Assembly (NCBI GenBank): GCA_034231615.1
Contig: CM067306.1
Coordinates: 40,215,101-40,279,100, forward strand
From: Meghimatium bilineatum
Lineage: Eukaryota > Mollusca > Gastropoda > Stylommatophora > Philomycidae
DNA length: 64,000 nucleotides
Direction: 5' to 3'
Below the pieces are notes generated by a model. The model was given only the letters and a program-made list of their open reading frames with translations. It was not told the DNA's origin and did no database searches. This document shows, piece after piece, positions 42,109 through 49,665 of this stretch. Numbering within the stretch: the stretch's first letter is position 1; every line of letters begins with the position of its first letter. Position numbers and translations under genes: made by a program.

Positions 42109-43483
42109 TAGAAATTGTATTGACCCAATCCTGATGAATGAAAGACAATTTTGGACAATTAGTAGAATATTAAGGAAGCCTATGTAGTTGACATGTGGTT
42201 CTACACAAAAATATTGAGAACATTATGAACCGATGAAAAACATATTAGCCGTCATATCACAATCGTTGCTCATACGAAACGTCAATATGTGATTCAATAT
42301 CTCCTTGAAGGTGTCCACAAACTCAGTCAACAATTTTTTTTACTCCTCCCCCTTTTCAACAACTGCGAAGAATTCAGGGACCCCCATTTCTTGATTATAT
42401 CCAAAAATGTAACACCGCCTCCCAATAAAAAATTTTTAAAATAGATAATGTAGGAAAAACACTACATATCTTCAGTATTTTAGAAAAAAGAAATCGTAGG
42501 AAAAACACTACATATTTTCAGTATTTTAGAAAAAAAAGAAATAGTAGGAAAAAAAAACACCACATATTTTCAGTATTTTAGAAAAAAAGAAATAGTCGAA
42601 AAAATACTACATATTTTCAGTATTTTAGAACAAAAATGTCAAATGTAAAAAATTATAATCTGTCAAAATACTATTATTGACTTCAACAAATAGCCTTGGC
42701 TATTTTGGCATGCAATTCCAAGTATGTAAATAGTGACCAACAGATGTAAGACAATAATTTAAAAAATAATGAATGAAGGCCTAATTAATAGTGTGCAGGT
42801 CTTCTAGTTTAGACAGTTATGGAGAGGGCATATACCGTGACCTTCGACATCACTTATAAGACCTCTGCACATAATTAATTAGGACTTCATTCGTTCATTA
42901 TCAGGTAGTATATCCTGAACAGGATGTAGCAGTTATCACAGCTGTTTCGATTCTTCTGTCGATCTTGAACCGGTCCTCCTGCTTCTGTTACTGTTATGTT
43001 CATGTGATCTTTGATGTCTTACATCCATCTTCTTCTTGGTCTGCCTCTTGTTCATCCACTGGCATCATCCTCTCCATGATGGTCTTCTCTAGGCTGTCAT
43101 GGCGTTTAATCATCCATTTGGATATCAGTCATCTATATTTGTTAAGTCCTATCTTAATTTCAAGAGTGAATAATTTTACATAGTGAAAATATATACGCAG
43201 TTTTCATATCGGTTTTGTTTGTATCCACAGGAAACCCCGGGAAAATTTCATACAGAAATACTTGATCATCATTGGAAACAAGGAGTCACGTGATCAGCTT
43301 CCGCTCTTCAGGAAATTTGTTCACAATTATCTTCGCAACGACGGTGTTTTCCTTCTGAGATCCGTGGGAAACAATTCAAACGAGATCATACTTATGGACA
43401 TTATCAAAGAACTTTGGACAAACTTCAAGAAAGAAAACCAAAAACCGACGAACACGAGTGAGAATACAGAATCTCAAACATAG
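27270..43483 (+). CDS. Innexin B (gap-junction channel subunit), seven visible coding exons
   Basis: Exons 27270-27465, 28565-28702, 32900-33085, 36267-36428, 38507-38644, 40807-40928 and 43231-43483 join in frame and encode about 398 residues, the usual innexin size. In order: N-terminal helix (LSKITLSRGARDDDAVDQL), TM1, YVGDPIHCWVPAQF with the first loop-1 Cys, NVCWISQMYYV with the second, TM2 (FYRWVIAILLLQ joined to CLLFKLPNILWKEF with the conserved Pro), intracellular loop, TM3 (LINVIAQFVMLTAFL), loop 2 with Cys in VVMCDFEIRQL and QCVLSVNLFIEK, TM4 (FAVTWFWLFLLAIASII), and a C-terminal tail ending SENTESQT. No stop or frameshift occurs inside. Innexin B is clearly paralogous to innexin A, the more so in TM4 and the early tail. 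The start codon lies in an unseen upstream exon, because the first codon of 27270 lacks its first two bases. Confidence 0.92.
27787..28011 (+). mobile_element. tRNA-derived SINE (family T), plus strand
   Basis: TTAGCGTAGTGGTTAAGCCG (A box) and CGCGGGTTCGAATCCTGCTC (B box) are the best preserved promoter boxes of the family. The body has GATTATCGCTTGACGCTACG and GAGTTACGTGCTATGATTGG. It lies in innexin B intron 1. Confidence 0.88.
28238..28412 (-). mobile_element. SINE-like family B copy with 13-bp target-site duplication
   Basis: ATATGGAACTTCT flanks 28251-28399 (28238-28250 and 28400-28412). The minus strand runs from CCCGGCAAAGACGGGTGTG to GAGAATAAACACTGA. It is a 149-bp copy in innexin B intron 1, 150 bp before exon 2. 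Confidence 0.92.
28565..28702 (+). CDS. Innexin B, visible exon 2 (loop-1 end, TM2 start)
   Basis: Acceptor CCCTGGCGGTAG/GCATAC and donor CTGCAG/GTATAA. It is 138 bp with phase 0 on both sides. It encodes AYAENVCWISQMYYVNIDQE and RGITFYRWVIAILLLQ, carrying the second conserved loop-1 Cys and the start of TM2. Confidence 0.92.
28893..29325. repeat. 27-bp minisatellite, about 16 copies
   Basis: The unit GTTAAACTTCTACTACATGG plus TGATGTT is open in several frames on both strands (for example VVKLLLHGD on plus, SRSLTTSPC on minus) because 27 is divisible by three. It lies in innexin B intron 2. Confidence 0.97.
29326..29819. other. No gene recognised
   Basis: Somewhat more GC-balanced than the surroundings, but with no frame or motif I recognise. 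Confidence 0.4.
29820..30320. repeat. GC-richer diverged repeat of about 105 bp, three to four units
   Basis: Units share TTCCTTTACCGGAAATACAC, TTGCAGAGAGAAAGGGTTC, AAAAGGGACAAC and GGTCCAACTCTACTGTCAA. The composition stands out from the AT-rich background. No coding frame persists. Confidence 0.8.
30328..30452 (+). mobile_element. SINE-like family B copy, 5'-truncated
   Basis: Starts in CTATTGGCGCAAATAAAACA and ends GATCCACTAAAAAAAGAAG plus GAA repeats; the GAGAATGAACGC segment of the tail is deleted. Confidence 0.75.
30455..30650 (-). mobile_element. LINE thumb-domain fragment
   Basis: The minus strand reads [18 protein letters not shown] in broken form, the conserved post-polymerase segment of LINE proteins. 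It begins right at the family B SINE 3' end. Confidence 0.5.
31150..31270 (+). pseudogene. LINE RNase H motif fragment
   Basis: The plus frame reads VKENERADRLARVATVTSGS, matching the GNExADRLA motif of LINE RNase H domains. Flanks are decayed. Confidence 0.5.
31552..31712 (-). mobile_element. LINE 3' tail fragment
   Basis: The minus strand reads GRGRPRRRWCSDVSDCLNMS and VQRIHKEDHVLE, a typical LINE C-terminal tail. Sister copy at 18665-18835. Confidence 0.7.
31905..32330 (-). mobile_element. LINE family 2 tail fragment
   Basis: In plus orientation ATCTTGCCTGTTGTAACTAT, ACCACATCTCTGTTACCTC and CCATGGTACTCA match the 11690-11960 part of the family 2 element. It is frame-broken and lies in innexin B intron 2. 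Confidence 0.75.
32331..32899. other. Intron sequence with an internal duplication
   Basis: CCATTGGCTGTAGTAAAACAA... near 32450 and AGGGACCAATAAAAATCACAA near 32710 share CAC(A/T)GAAA/AGAAAGTCAAAT and TTCACTTTGGAAGGATGATT-like segments; a related stretch is at 38785-38830. This suggests a further short repeat family I could not delimit. Confidence 0.35.
32900..33085 (+). CDS. Innexin B, visible exon 3 (TM2 end, intracellular loop)
   Basis: Acceptor TCTTTCTACAG/TGTTTG and donor TATAAG/GTATAT. It is 186 bp, phase 0 on both sides. It encodes CLLFKLPNILWKEFRGYCGL, then VEKIVTMAEEVTISSPENK and FIHKWLQSYRVYK. LPNILW carries the TM2 proline. Confidence 0.93.
33190..33470 (-). mobile_element. LINE family C 3' end
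   Basis: The minus strand has GAATGTCCATGTGGATCCGG, CTTCAGGACTGCCCAACATA and, at its 3' end, TCTAGCATGACCACAAATAA with GAACGCAGAAGAACA. It matches 39274-39584 (minus two-codon changes). Confidence 0.78.
33945..35240. repeat. 35-bp minisatellite, about 36 copies
   Basis: The unit TGTTTGATATCAATCTACTG plus TCTGAGATATATAGA is almost invariant apart from GATACATAGA variants, mostly in the first third, and two GATATATATA units. It lies in innexin B intron 3. Confidence 0.98.
35393..35525 (+). mobile_element. SINE-like family B copy, diverged
   Basis: ACGGATATGTCGGGCCATTG, AACAGCGACACTTTGCAT, CCAGCTGGAAATATATTAGA and CCCAACGGGAATTTGAGAAA follow the family order. The GAA tail is lost. Confidence 0.75.
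35765..35905. repeat. Two-copy tandem repeat of about 63 bp
   Basis: CAAAACTACAGACATATAC and CCAATGTCGTTATTGGTTGT plus TAAGGTTA are repeated once. Confidence 0.9.
35940..36075. repeat. (GAT)n and (GGT)n-rich simple sequence
   Basis: Imperfect GATGATAAT and GTGGTGGTG runs; open frames here are simple-sequence artefacts. Confidence 0.9.
36125..36230 (-). mobile_element. SINE-like family A fragment
   Basis: In plus orientation TGCATTTGTTCTCAAACTCC, GCGCTATGTCACAGTTTACA and GCATGGCTGTGATAT are the reverse complement of a family A 3' part. It ends about 35 bp before innexin B exon 4. Confidence 0.6.
36267..36428 (+). CDS. Innexin B, visible exon 4 (intracellular loop and TM3)
   Basis: Acceptor TTCTCTTGTAG/TACAAT and donor TTGAAG/GTATGA. 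It is 162 bp, phase 0 on both sides. It encodes YNVMMRVKEKMSSVLCFVFG, KRQGTYLTGLYLFIKLLN and LINVIAQFVMLTAFLK, the third membrane segment. The longer open frame starting at 36245 is in another register and is a shadow. Confidence 0.93.
36429..38183. other. Long innexin B intron; one promoter-like spot
   Basis: Mostly featureless. Between 37090 and 37200 CCAATGAAAAGC, TTACGTAATGACGTAA (CRE-like TGACGT) and GTATAAAAAGTG follow each other at promoter-like spacing. No transcript evidence can be seen and no LTR was confirmed. A short inverted repeat CTTGGCG/CGCCAAG brackets about 36958-37014. Confidence 0.35.
38184..38244 (+). repeat. tRNA-like SINE head
   Basis: AATAGTTGCTAGGCGATTTG followed by GACTGGTTCAATTCCCGTTA gives A- and B-box-like motifs at tRNA-like spacing. 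It matches the loop plus right arm of the hairpin at 12819-12921 and is fused to a LINE family 3 tail. Confidence 0.6.
38245..38385 (+). mobile_element. LINE family 3 tail fragment
   Basis: PRYKWESNITRWAG near 38253, then EWWRSVATNLCCRDGTL near 38320 match the end of the LINE at 17190-18190 and of 56650-56905. It ends ATGATGATGATG. Confidence 0.75.
38507..38644 (+). CDS. Innexin B, visible exon 5 (extracellular loop 2)
   Basis: Acceptor ACCTCTCACAG/TTTAAC and donor CTGCAG/GTTAGT. It is 138 bp, phase 0 on both sides. It encodes FNYWTYGLQVLQHLGGKWVD, HFPRVVMCDFEIRQLEN and IQTYSLQ with the first loop-2 Cys. The similar innexin A segment is RTFTVQC. Confidence 0.93.
39215..39830 (+). mobile_element. 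LINE family 1 remnant interrupted by a family C LINE
   Basis: HIHWAGHLVRMPDHN near 39220-39265 stops at the insertion and continues after it with CTCTATGGTAAGCTGCAGAA and CTCAAGGTGACCAAAAGAAG (39600-39660), ending AATTTTCAAAAGTGGATGTA near 39785. The same tail is seen at 62510-62910. Confidence 0.8.
39264..39594 (+). mobile_element. LINE family C fragment with 10-bp target-site duplication
   Basis: ATAACTGTCA at 39264-39273 and 39585-39594 flanks 39274-39584. The insert encodes HILQDCPTYKD near 39395-39425 after CPCG-like codons, then LRQKLWDSRSDLEKTVDFVL, stops after GLTV, and ends TAGCATGACCACAGATGCTG plus AACGCAGAAGAAGAAG. It is strongly 5'-truncated, typical of target-primed reverse transcription. 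Confidence 0.9.
39978..40105. repeat. (ATCC)n / (TATC)n microsatellite
   Basis: A (CATC)n run at about 39985-40010, a short AT run, then (TATC)n at about 40035-40105. Confidence 0.97.
40807..40928 (+). CDS. Innexin B, visible exon 6 (second loop-2 Cys and TM4)
   Basis: Acceptor TTATCACCAG/TGTGTG and donor TTCAG/GTAAGT. It encodes CVLSVNLFIEKIFAVTWFWL, LLAIASIINFFMWCYKIF. The 122-bp exon ends in phase 2; AG plus G at 43231 gives Arg. The listed Met start at 40791 is in the wrong register. Confidence 0.93.
41445..41830. repeat. 46-bp minisatellite, about eight copies
   Basis: The unit GTTGCAGTATTCTGTGTATG plus GAATACCGTTCTAGAGAACA and CTGAGA. Edge copies vary. It lies in innexin B intron 6. 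Confidence 0.96.
42073..42106. repeat. (GA)n microsatellite
   Basis: About 14 GA units. Confidence 0.97.
42309..42440. mobile_element. Partial MITE related to 13876-14268
   Basis: GGTGTCCACAAACTCAGTCA, CTCCTCCCCCTTTTCAACAA and GCGAAGAATTCAGGGACCCC match the left end of the element at 13876. The right end was not found. Confidence 0.6.
42455..42640. repeat. Tandem repeat of about 50-55 bp, about four copies
   Basis: The unit has ACTACATATTTTCAGTATTT, TAGAAAAAAAGAAATAGTA and GGAAAAACA. Variation is mostly in the A runs. Confidence 0.93.
42666..42905. mobile_element. Foldback MITE, copy 3, with an inner palindrome
   Basis: TTTTGGCATGCAATTCCAAG and TATGTAAATAGTGACCAAC match copies 1 and 2. Just beyond, AATGAATGAAGGCCTAATTA (42765) and TAATTAGGACTTCATTCGTT (42880) form a further inverted pair around GCAGGTCTTC/AAGACCTCTGC. 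Confidence 0.65.
42945..43130 (-). mobile_element. Possible LINE 3' tail fragment
   Basis: The minus strand can be read as a GRPxxxWM and DIKDHMN-like tail in broken frames, as in LINE C-termini. Weak evidence only. Confidence 0.35.
43231..43483 (+). CDS. Innexin B, last exon (C-terminal tail)
   Basis: Acceptor GTATCCACAG/GAAACC. The exon reads KPRENFIQKYLIIIGNKES, QLPLFRKFVHNYLRNDGVF, LLRSVGNNSNEIILMDIIKE and LWTNFKKEN, ending SENTESQT with stop TAG at 43481-43483. It aligns well with the innexin A tail (VHTYLRVDGIFMLRIVAAN). The 3' UTR is not delimited; an AATAAA occurs only near 44519, beyond a tandem array. Confidence 0.93.
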
Positions 43484-43844
43484 CATCACCAAATAACATT
43501 CACGCAGTATATTATAGCGAAGTGCTTCCTTAGAAATGACACCACACAAAAAACATTCAATGGAATCGCTATAAAATGTAGGATTTGATACAAGTGCACT
43601 AACATACCGTGAACACAAAATTGAAAATAGAGTATTCGTTCATTTTCGTATGTGGATCCTTCGTTTGCATTTGATTTTTTGGCGCCTTTTTTGAAAAATC
43701 AGAGATGGAGGTGTTGGTGTTTAACCCGCCTTTTGGTTAAACTCCTAGTATTAAAAGTCCTGCTCTGATTTCGTGGTTTGGGGGGGGGGTGGTGTGAATA
43801 CCCCCAAACTCCCCTTATCTGCGGGCTTGATATGACTTTAAGTG
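43484..43844. other. Probable 3' UTR and downstream of innexin B
   Basis: There is no coding signal. A G run lies at 43780 and no clear poly(A) signal in the first 350 bp. Confidence 0.4.
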
Positions 43845-44510
43845 TGCTATGTGTGAGGTTTGTATTAAATGTGTGTGATGTCTATATTAAATGTGTGTGA
43901 GGTTTGTATTAAGCGTGTGGACTGTGTGAGGTTTATATTGAGTGTGTGGAATGTATGTGAGGTTTGTATTAAGTGTGTGGAATTTGTGTGATGTTTGTAT
44001 TAAGCATGTGGACTGTGTGAGGTTTGTATTAAGTGTGTGGAATTTGTGTGAGGTTTGCATTAAGTGTGTTGAATTTGTGTGAGGTTTGCATTAAGTGTGT
44101 TTAATTTGTGTGAGGTTTGTATTAAGATTTGAATTTGTGTGAGGTTTTTACTAAGTGTGGAATTTGTGTGAGGTTTGCATTAAGTGTGTTGAATTTGTGT
44201 GAGATTTGCATTAAGTTTGTTGAATTTGTGTGTGGTTTGTATTAAGTGTTGAATTTGTGTGAGGTTTATATTAAGTGTGGAATTTGCATTAAGTGTGTTG
44301 AATTTGTGTGAGGTTTGCATTAAGTGTGTGGAATTTGTGTGAGGTTGGCATTAAGTATGTGGAATTTGTGTGAGGTTTGCATTAAATATGGGGAATTTGT
44401 GTGAGGTTTGCATTAAGTATGTGGAATTTGTGTGAGGTTTTTATTAAGTGTGTGGAATTTTTGTGAGGTTTGTATTAAGTGTGCAGAATTTGTGTTAAGT
44501 GTATAGAATG
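43845..44510. repeat. Irregular 28-33-bp minisatellite, about 22 copies
   Basis: Units share GTGTGAGGTTTGCATTAAGT plus GTGTGGAATTT. Lengths vary from unit to unit. An AATAAA at about 44519 follows directly. Confidence 0.93.
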
Positions 44511-44597
44511 TGTGAGATAATAAATGTTCTTTTGTTGGACAACATTGACTGAATACAACACTTATCATATATTTTCCAGTTAGTATTAATTGTGGTA

Positions 44598-44875
44598 AAA
44601 GCCCGTGTGTTTCCGAGGATGAAAGGGGAGCACAGAATAGCACCACGCTTTACATTCCATGCATGATGTAATAGGCGACTAAGGAGGTTATGAGGTGGAT
44701 TCGACTACGCCATCCCATATAGGGTCAGTGACCAGAAGTCACGTTGTAGTCAGGTGTGTCAGATCAGAAGGCGAAAATATCGCAACAAAGCTGTAAAACA
44801 TGACAACACACTTTGTTCTCCAGACAATATCCTGCTAATCTGTAGGTTTTTGAGAACAAACAGAAAAGTATGACA
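44598..44875 (+). mobile_element. SINE-like family A copy
   Basis: GCACAGAATAGCACCACGCT, GGCGACTAAGGAGGTTATGA, ATATAGGGTCAGTGACCAGA, AAGTCACGTTGTAGTCAGG and GAGAACAAACAGAAAAG follow the family order. Confidence 0.75.
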
Positions 44876-44904
44876 GTACAGTATTAGTAGTTGTAGTAGT
44901 ACTA

Positions 44905-46570
44905 AATGCTACCAGCCTGAAAGACATGCAGGATAGTATGGACCTCTTTTCTTTGGCCTGTGATGCGTTCGGTCTCACCATCAGCACCGCGAAGACTGTA
45001 GTATTGTATCAACCAGTGCCAGGTGTCCCATACACTGAACCAGTAATCACAGTAAAGGGGAAACAAATTAATCCTGCCAATAAATTTGTATATCTCGGCC
45101 ACACCCTATCGCAATCTGCGACAATTGACGAGGACGTTGCCCTGCGTATTACTCGTGCCAGTTCAGCATTCGGGAGCCTTCGTGCCAACGTCTGGATCAG
45201 GCGTGGTCTCAGTTTGACGACTAGGTTGGACGTGTATCGCGCAGTGGTTCTAAGAACACTGCTTTATGTTTCGTCTTGCTGGACTGTCTATGCGAGCTCG
45301 CATAGATCAAGGTTGGCACATAGGGCGGATGTCGTAGTTCTACATGCCTGTCGGTCAGTTGCTAGGTGTTGCAGTTCTTGTGCATTTATGCCTGTTGATT
45401 TTAATTCATTCATAAAAGTTCTTCTGGGAGTTGTTTATGGTCTTCCATGTTTTCTTTTTCCGTCTGGTGTCCACATAAAGGCGTGTCGTGGAATTCTAAG
45501 TACGTGGCCGATGTATGTACAGCGGCGTTTTCTGATGATGTTCGTCACGTATTCTTGGTTTGTCTCCTCTCTTAGTATGTCGTTTGATTTTAAGTTTTTC
45601 AATTAGTATTTGTGATTTTTCTGAGGCATCTATTCTCGAAGGCAGCTAACTTATCCATTATTGCGATAGATTTCCAACTTTCACATCCATATGTCGATGA
45701 TGGAATCACACTTGCATTGAAAAGTTGCAGTTTGATATGTTTACTTGCGATCTTCGATCTCCCGATGTTTGAGAGTTTGTTAAAGGCGTTGGAGGCGAGA
45801 GCGATTCGAGTCTTGATTTCTCAGTTGGTATCCTCGTCTGCTGTTATCTTGCTTCCCAAATATACGAAATTGGAAACGTTGTCTACTATATTATTATCTA
45901 GTTTAATTGATTGTCAGGCCGGTAAAGTTCTTGATTTTCGTTTTATGTGTGTTTATTTGAAGGTCTATCTGTTGTGCAAAAAAATGTGAGTCTTTCTGTT
46001 TTTTCTTGGATATCGACAGCTTAACTCTTTTGTTAACTTTTGAGGTTAACTCTTAACCTCATGGGAGTACGTTGACAGGATCGAGTACCAGACACGGAAA
46101 TCATTCAGAAGTCCCGTATGCAAAGCAACCATGCCCTAGTGACTAGGTCCCAACTCCACTGGACTGGCCACATCGTCCGTATGCCAGAAAAGCGCCTTCC
46201 ACAGAGATTATTCTATAGAGAGCTGTGCGAAGGTAAACGTTCAAGCAAAGGGCAGAAAAAGCGCTTAAACGATCCCCTAAAAATCTCTCTCAAGCACTGC
46301 AGCATCGATCCTAGCTCCTAGGAGACTACAGCACTTGATCGCTCAGCCTGGCACACTCAGATCACTGCTGGTATCACGAAATTTGAAAAAGAAAGAACAC
46401 TGCGGGCAATCCACAAGCGCAAGAAACGGAAGAACAAATTGGAAAATTCTCCTACCCCGAACCTTCAGCACTCCTGGATGCCCTGCAAAAGAACTTTTCG
46501 TGCACGAATCGGACTTATTGGGCATCTACGAAATCACAAACCAAATTAGACAATTACCAATTTATTATAA
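44905..46570 (+). mobile_element. LINE family 1 remnant interrupted by family 6
   Basis: The left piece (44905-45300) reads DAFGLTISTAKTVVLYQPVP, NPANKFVYLGHTLSQSATI and VLRTLLYVSSCWTVYA. The right piece (46045-46570) resumes with QDRVPDTEIIQKSRMQSNHA, LHWTGHIVRMPEKRLPQRLF and ends in a C2H2-like tail, CKRTFRARIGLIGHLRNH. An opposite-strand element lies between. Confidence 0.85.
45306..46035 (-). mobile_element. LINE family 6 fragment nested in family 1
   Basis: The minus strand reads NFVYLGSKITADEDT near 45880-45835, IKLQLFNASVIPSSTYGCES near 45740-45680, MDKLAAFENRCLRKI near 45660-45615, and the tail SLATDRQAWRTMTSALCA-like sequence at its plus-left end. The tail matches 25370-25462. Confidence 0.75.
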
Positions 46571-46839
46571 TTATTTTTTCATCGCATTTATTGTTTTTCA
46601 TGCCATGCTCATCTTCGCTTGCGAAGGAGGAACACCATCATCAGTAGCAGTAGTAGTACACTCAGAAGGCTGACATTGCTATCTAAATACGGAAACGCAA
46701 CTGCATGTGGCGGTAAATGAACCAGGTACCTTGAGCATCCTAGAAACAATGTACATCTCCCAACCGCAGTGACTGTTAAACACAAGCTAACATAAACTAA
46801 AAGAAAGACACATTTTGTGCAGTTCCACTTTGTATAAGA

Positions 46840-48620
46840 CTCCATTCCACTCGGTTTCCTCTTCTCCTTCCATCCTCGACTGTTCCTTGCAAAATAAATT
46901 TAGAGATGGAGAGAGTCGTTTCTCATTACATGTCCAAACCAAACACGTTTACTGTACCTTCTATCAAAAGAATTTCATCTCTCTGAGAGTTCCAGTTTCT
47001 CGAGTATCAACTCAGGAGAAACTTTTCCAAACTGCATCAAGACAAAACAAACTTCTTTCCGCCTATTTACTGGGAATTGAGTCAAACTTCATCACTCGCA
47101 ATTATATAATAATTACAACAACAAACAACTAACCAACCAACGACCAACCAACAAAGTAGCAACAGCAACAACAACACTAAGAATATTATTAAAATTAATA
47201 AGAATATTAAAATTAATAAGAAATTTTTAAAAAAATAATTAATAATAATAATAAAGACCCATAAACCGTCAGGGTTATGTGCTACATTGGATACATCAGC
47301 ACAAAATGTCCTCCAAACACCTCCTCTGTCATTCGAAGAAGTGTAGAAAAATCACGCCCAGACCATTCCTTGATGTTATCGATTCAGAATTTCTCAATCA
47401 CCTCTTCTCCTTCACCCTGGACTGTTACTTGCACAATAAATTTAGAGAGAGGGAGAGAGTCGTGTCTCGTTACATGTCCAAACCAAACACGTTTACGCCG
47501 TTTCATCACTGCCAAAAGTGGTTCTTGATAACTTGCAAATTGTTTTTTGTTTGCTGTATGACAAATATATTTGTCTTGTGCTTTATATAGCTAATTCTTA
47601 ATAGACGTCTGCAACACTTGTTTTCAAAAGCCTGAATCCTTCTTTCTGTGTCTGCGTTGAGTGACCAACTTTCACACCCGTATTTAAAAAAAAATACTTA
47701 GCACTAACAATCTTAATAGATTGATCTTTACTTTAATACTGATCTTACGTCTCCAAATCATATTCAACGTTGCCATGGCACCCATCACAATCTAGACTCT
47801 TAACATATTCTCATTTTCTGAGTTGCAGTCGTCACATATTTGGAATCAGAGATATTTCAAGATGTTAACTTAGTGATCGTTTAACTGGATATTCCTGGGA
47901 TCTTGCTTGGTTTCAAGACTAGTCACTAATATCTTACTTTTATCAATGCTAATTTCCATGCTATATTTCCGACTAACGTCTTCCAACTTTGAAGTGAGTT
48001 CCTGGAGTTCAGATTCGGAAACAGCCAAGAGATCGATATCGTCAAATAACGCAAGTTACAAAGTGGCCTACCTCCAATAGTTATTGCTGTCTAGTGATCT
48101 TGTTATGCTTCCTGCATTATACATCCAAGGTATATGTTAAAAAGTACTGGGGAAAGTATGCAACCCCGACGCAGTCCTGTCTGATCTGTCTTGGAAAATT
48201 CACCAATGTCATTTTTTTTATGAAAACAGCCCTGCTTGCATCTTTATACAGCGCTTCAATGACTTCTATGATGTTATATTGTCTCAGTATCTGCCACAGG
48301 TCGTGTGTCACACAAAATCGAATGTTTTTGTGAAATCAATGATATTATGACACAAAGCACGTTGATGTTGTAAATGCTTTTCTATCAATATTTTATGGTT
48401 ACAAATCTGTTCTGTGATACTTTCTGTTTTTACAGAAACCAGCCTGTTCTTCAGCTAACAACTCTGATTTATCTTGTATTCTGTTCACAATGATCTTTAG
48501 CATCACATTGCTAGAATGGATGATTAGACTAGTAGTTCTGTAATTCTTGCACAGTTTGATCTTGCCTTTCTAGTGAACCGGTTTCATCCATTTTCTAGGC
48601 CATGTTTTTCTAGTCCATAT
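46840..48620 (-). mobile_element. LINE family 5 remnant
   Basis: Minus-strand pieces include a LSPVLFNIY-like motif B region near 48150, DDIDLLAVSESELQELTSKL near 48040-47980 (polymerase motif C region and following helix), and RKRVWFGHVTRHDSLPLSKF near 47500-47440. The last segment is duplicated at 46870-46990, so two tail copies exist. It is heavily frameshifted. Confidence 0.65.
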
Positions 48621-48954
48621 TTTCTGGCAGTTGGGTGTCATAACTGTGATCAATTCCTCTCCAGCAGCATATTTCAAGAGTTCATATGGTATTAGATATG
48701 TTGATTATCCTCTTCGCACACCGGACACGTACATAGGTGCTCATATATCCGCTTCAGTAAATCTCTCAGGATGTAACGACTAATAGTTCCGGTTCTATTT
48801 TGGTTCACTACTCTTTTTGAAATCTTTGTCAGGTGTTCTCTACGGGTCTATGGGAGAATAATATACAACTCCCCAAGACTATAGATATCAATTCTAACCA
48901 GTGTTTCCGTTCACGTGAAAGCAAGAACAATTAGAGAAGAAGACACAAACAAAA
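48621..48954. other. No gene recognised
   Basis: May contain more decayed LINE sequence (ACCGGACACGTAC near 48718), but I cannot support it. Confidence 0.35.
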
Positions 48955-49665
48955 TTTTTGATACATTCAAGAACTGAACTTTTGATACATTCAAGAACTG
49001 AACTTTTGATACATTCAAGAACTGAACTTTTGATACATTCAAGAACTGAACTTTTGATACATTCAAGAACTGAACTTTTGATACATTCAAGAACTGAACT
49101 TTTGATACATTCAAAAACTGAACTTTTGATACATTCAAGAACTGAACTTTTGATACATTCAAGAACTGAACTTTTGATACATTCAAAAACTGAACTTTTG
49201 ATACATTCAAGAACTGAACTTTTGATACATTCAAAAACTGAACTTTTGATACATTCAAGAACTGAACTTTTGATACATTCAAAAACTTAACTTTTGATAC
49301 ATTCAAGAACTGAACTTTTGATACATTCAAGAACTGAACTTTTGATAGATTCAAGAACTGAACTTTTGATACATTCAAGAACTGAACTTTTGATACATTC
49401 AAGAACTGAACTTTTGATACATTCAAAAACTGAACTTTTGATACATTCAAGAACTGAACTTTTGATACATTCAAGAACTGAACTTTTGATACATTCAAAA
49501 ACTGAACTTTTGATACATTCAAGAACTGAACTTTTGATACATTCAAAAACTGAACTTTTGATACATTGAAGAACTGAACTTTTGATACATTCAAGAACTG
49601 AACTTTTGATACATTCAAAAACTGAACTTTTGATACATTCAAGAACTGAACTTTTGATACATTCC
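48955..49665. repeat. 24-bp minisatellite, about 30 copies
   Basis: The unit TTGATACATTCAAGAACTGA plus ACTT is very homogeneous (main variant TTCAAAAAC). It is open on both strands as 8-residue repeats (IHSRTELL on plus, NVSKVQFL on minus). TTGATAC...TTCAAGAAC inside each unit has partial dyad symmetry. Confidence 0.98.
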
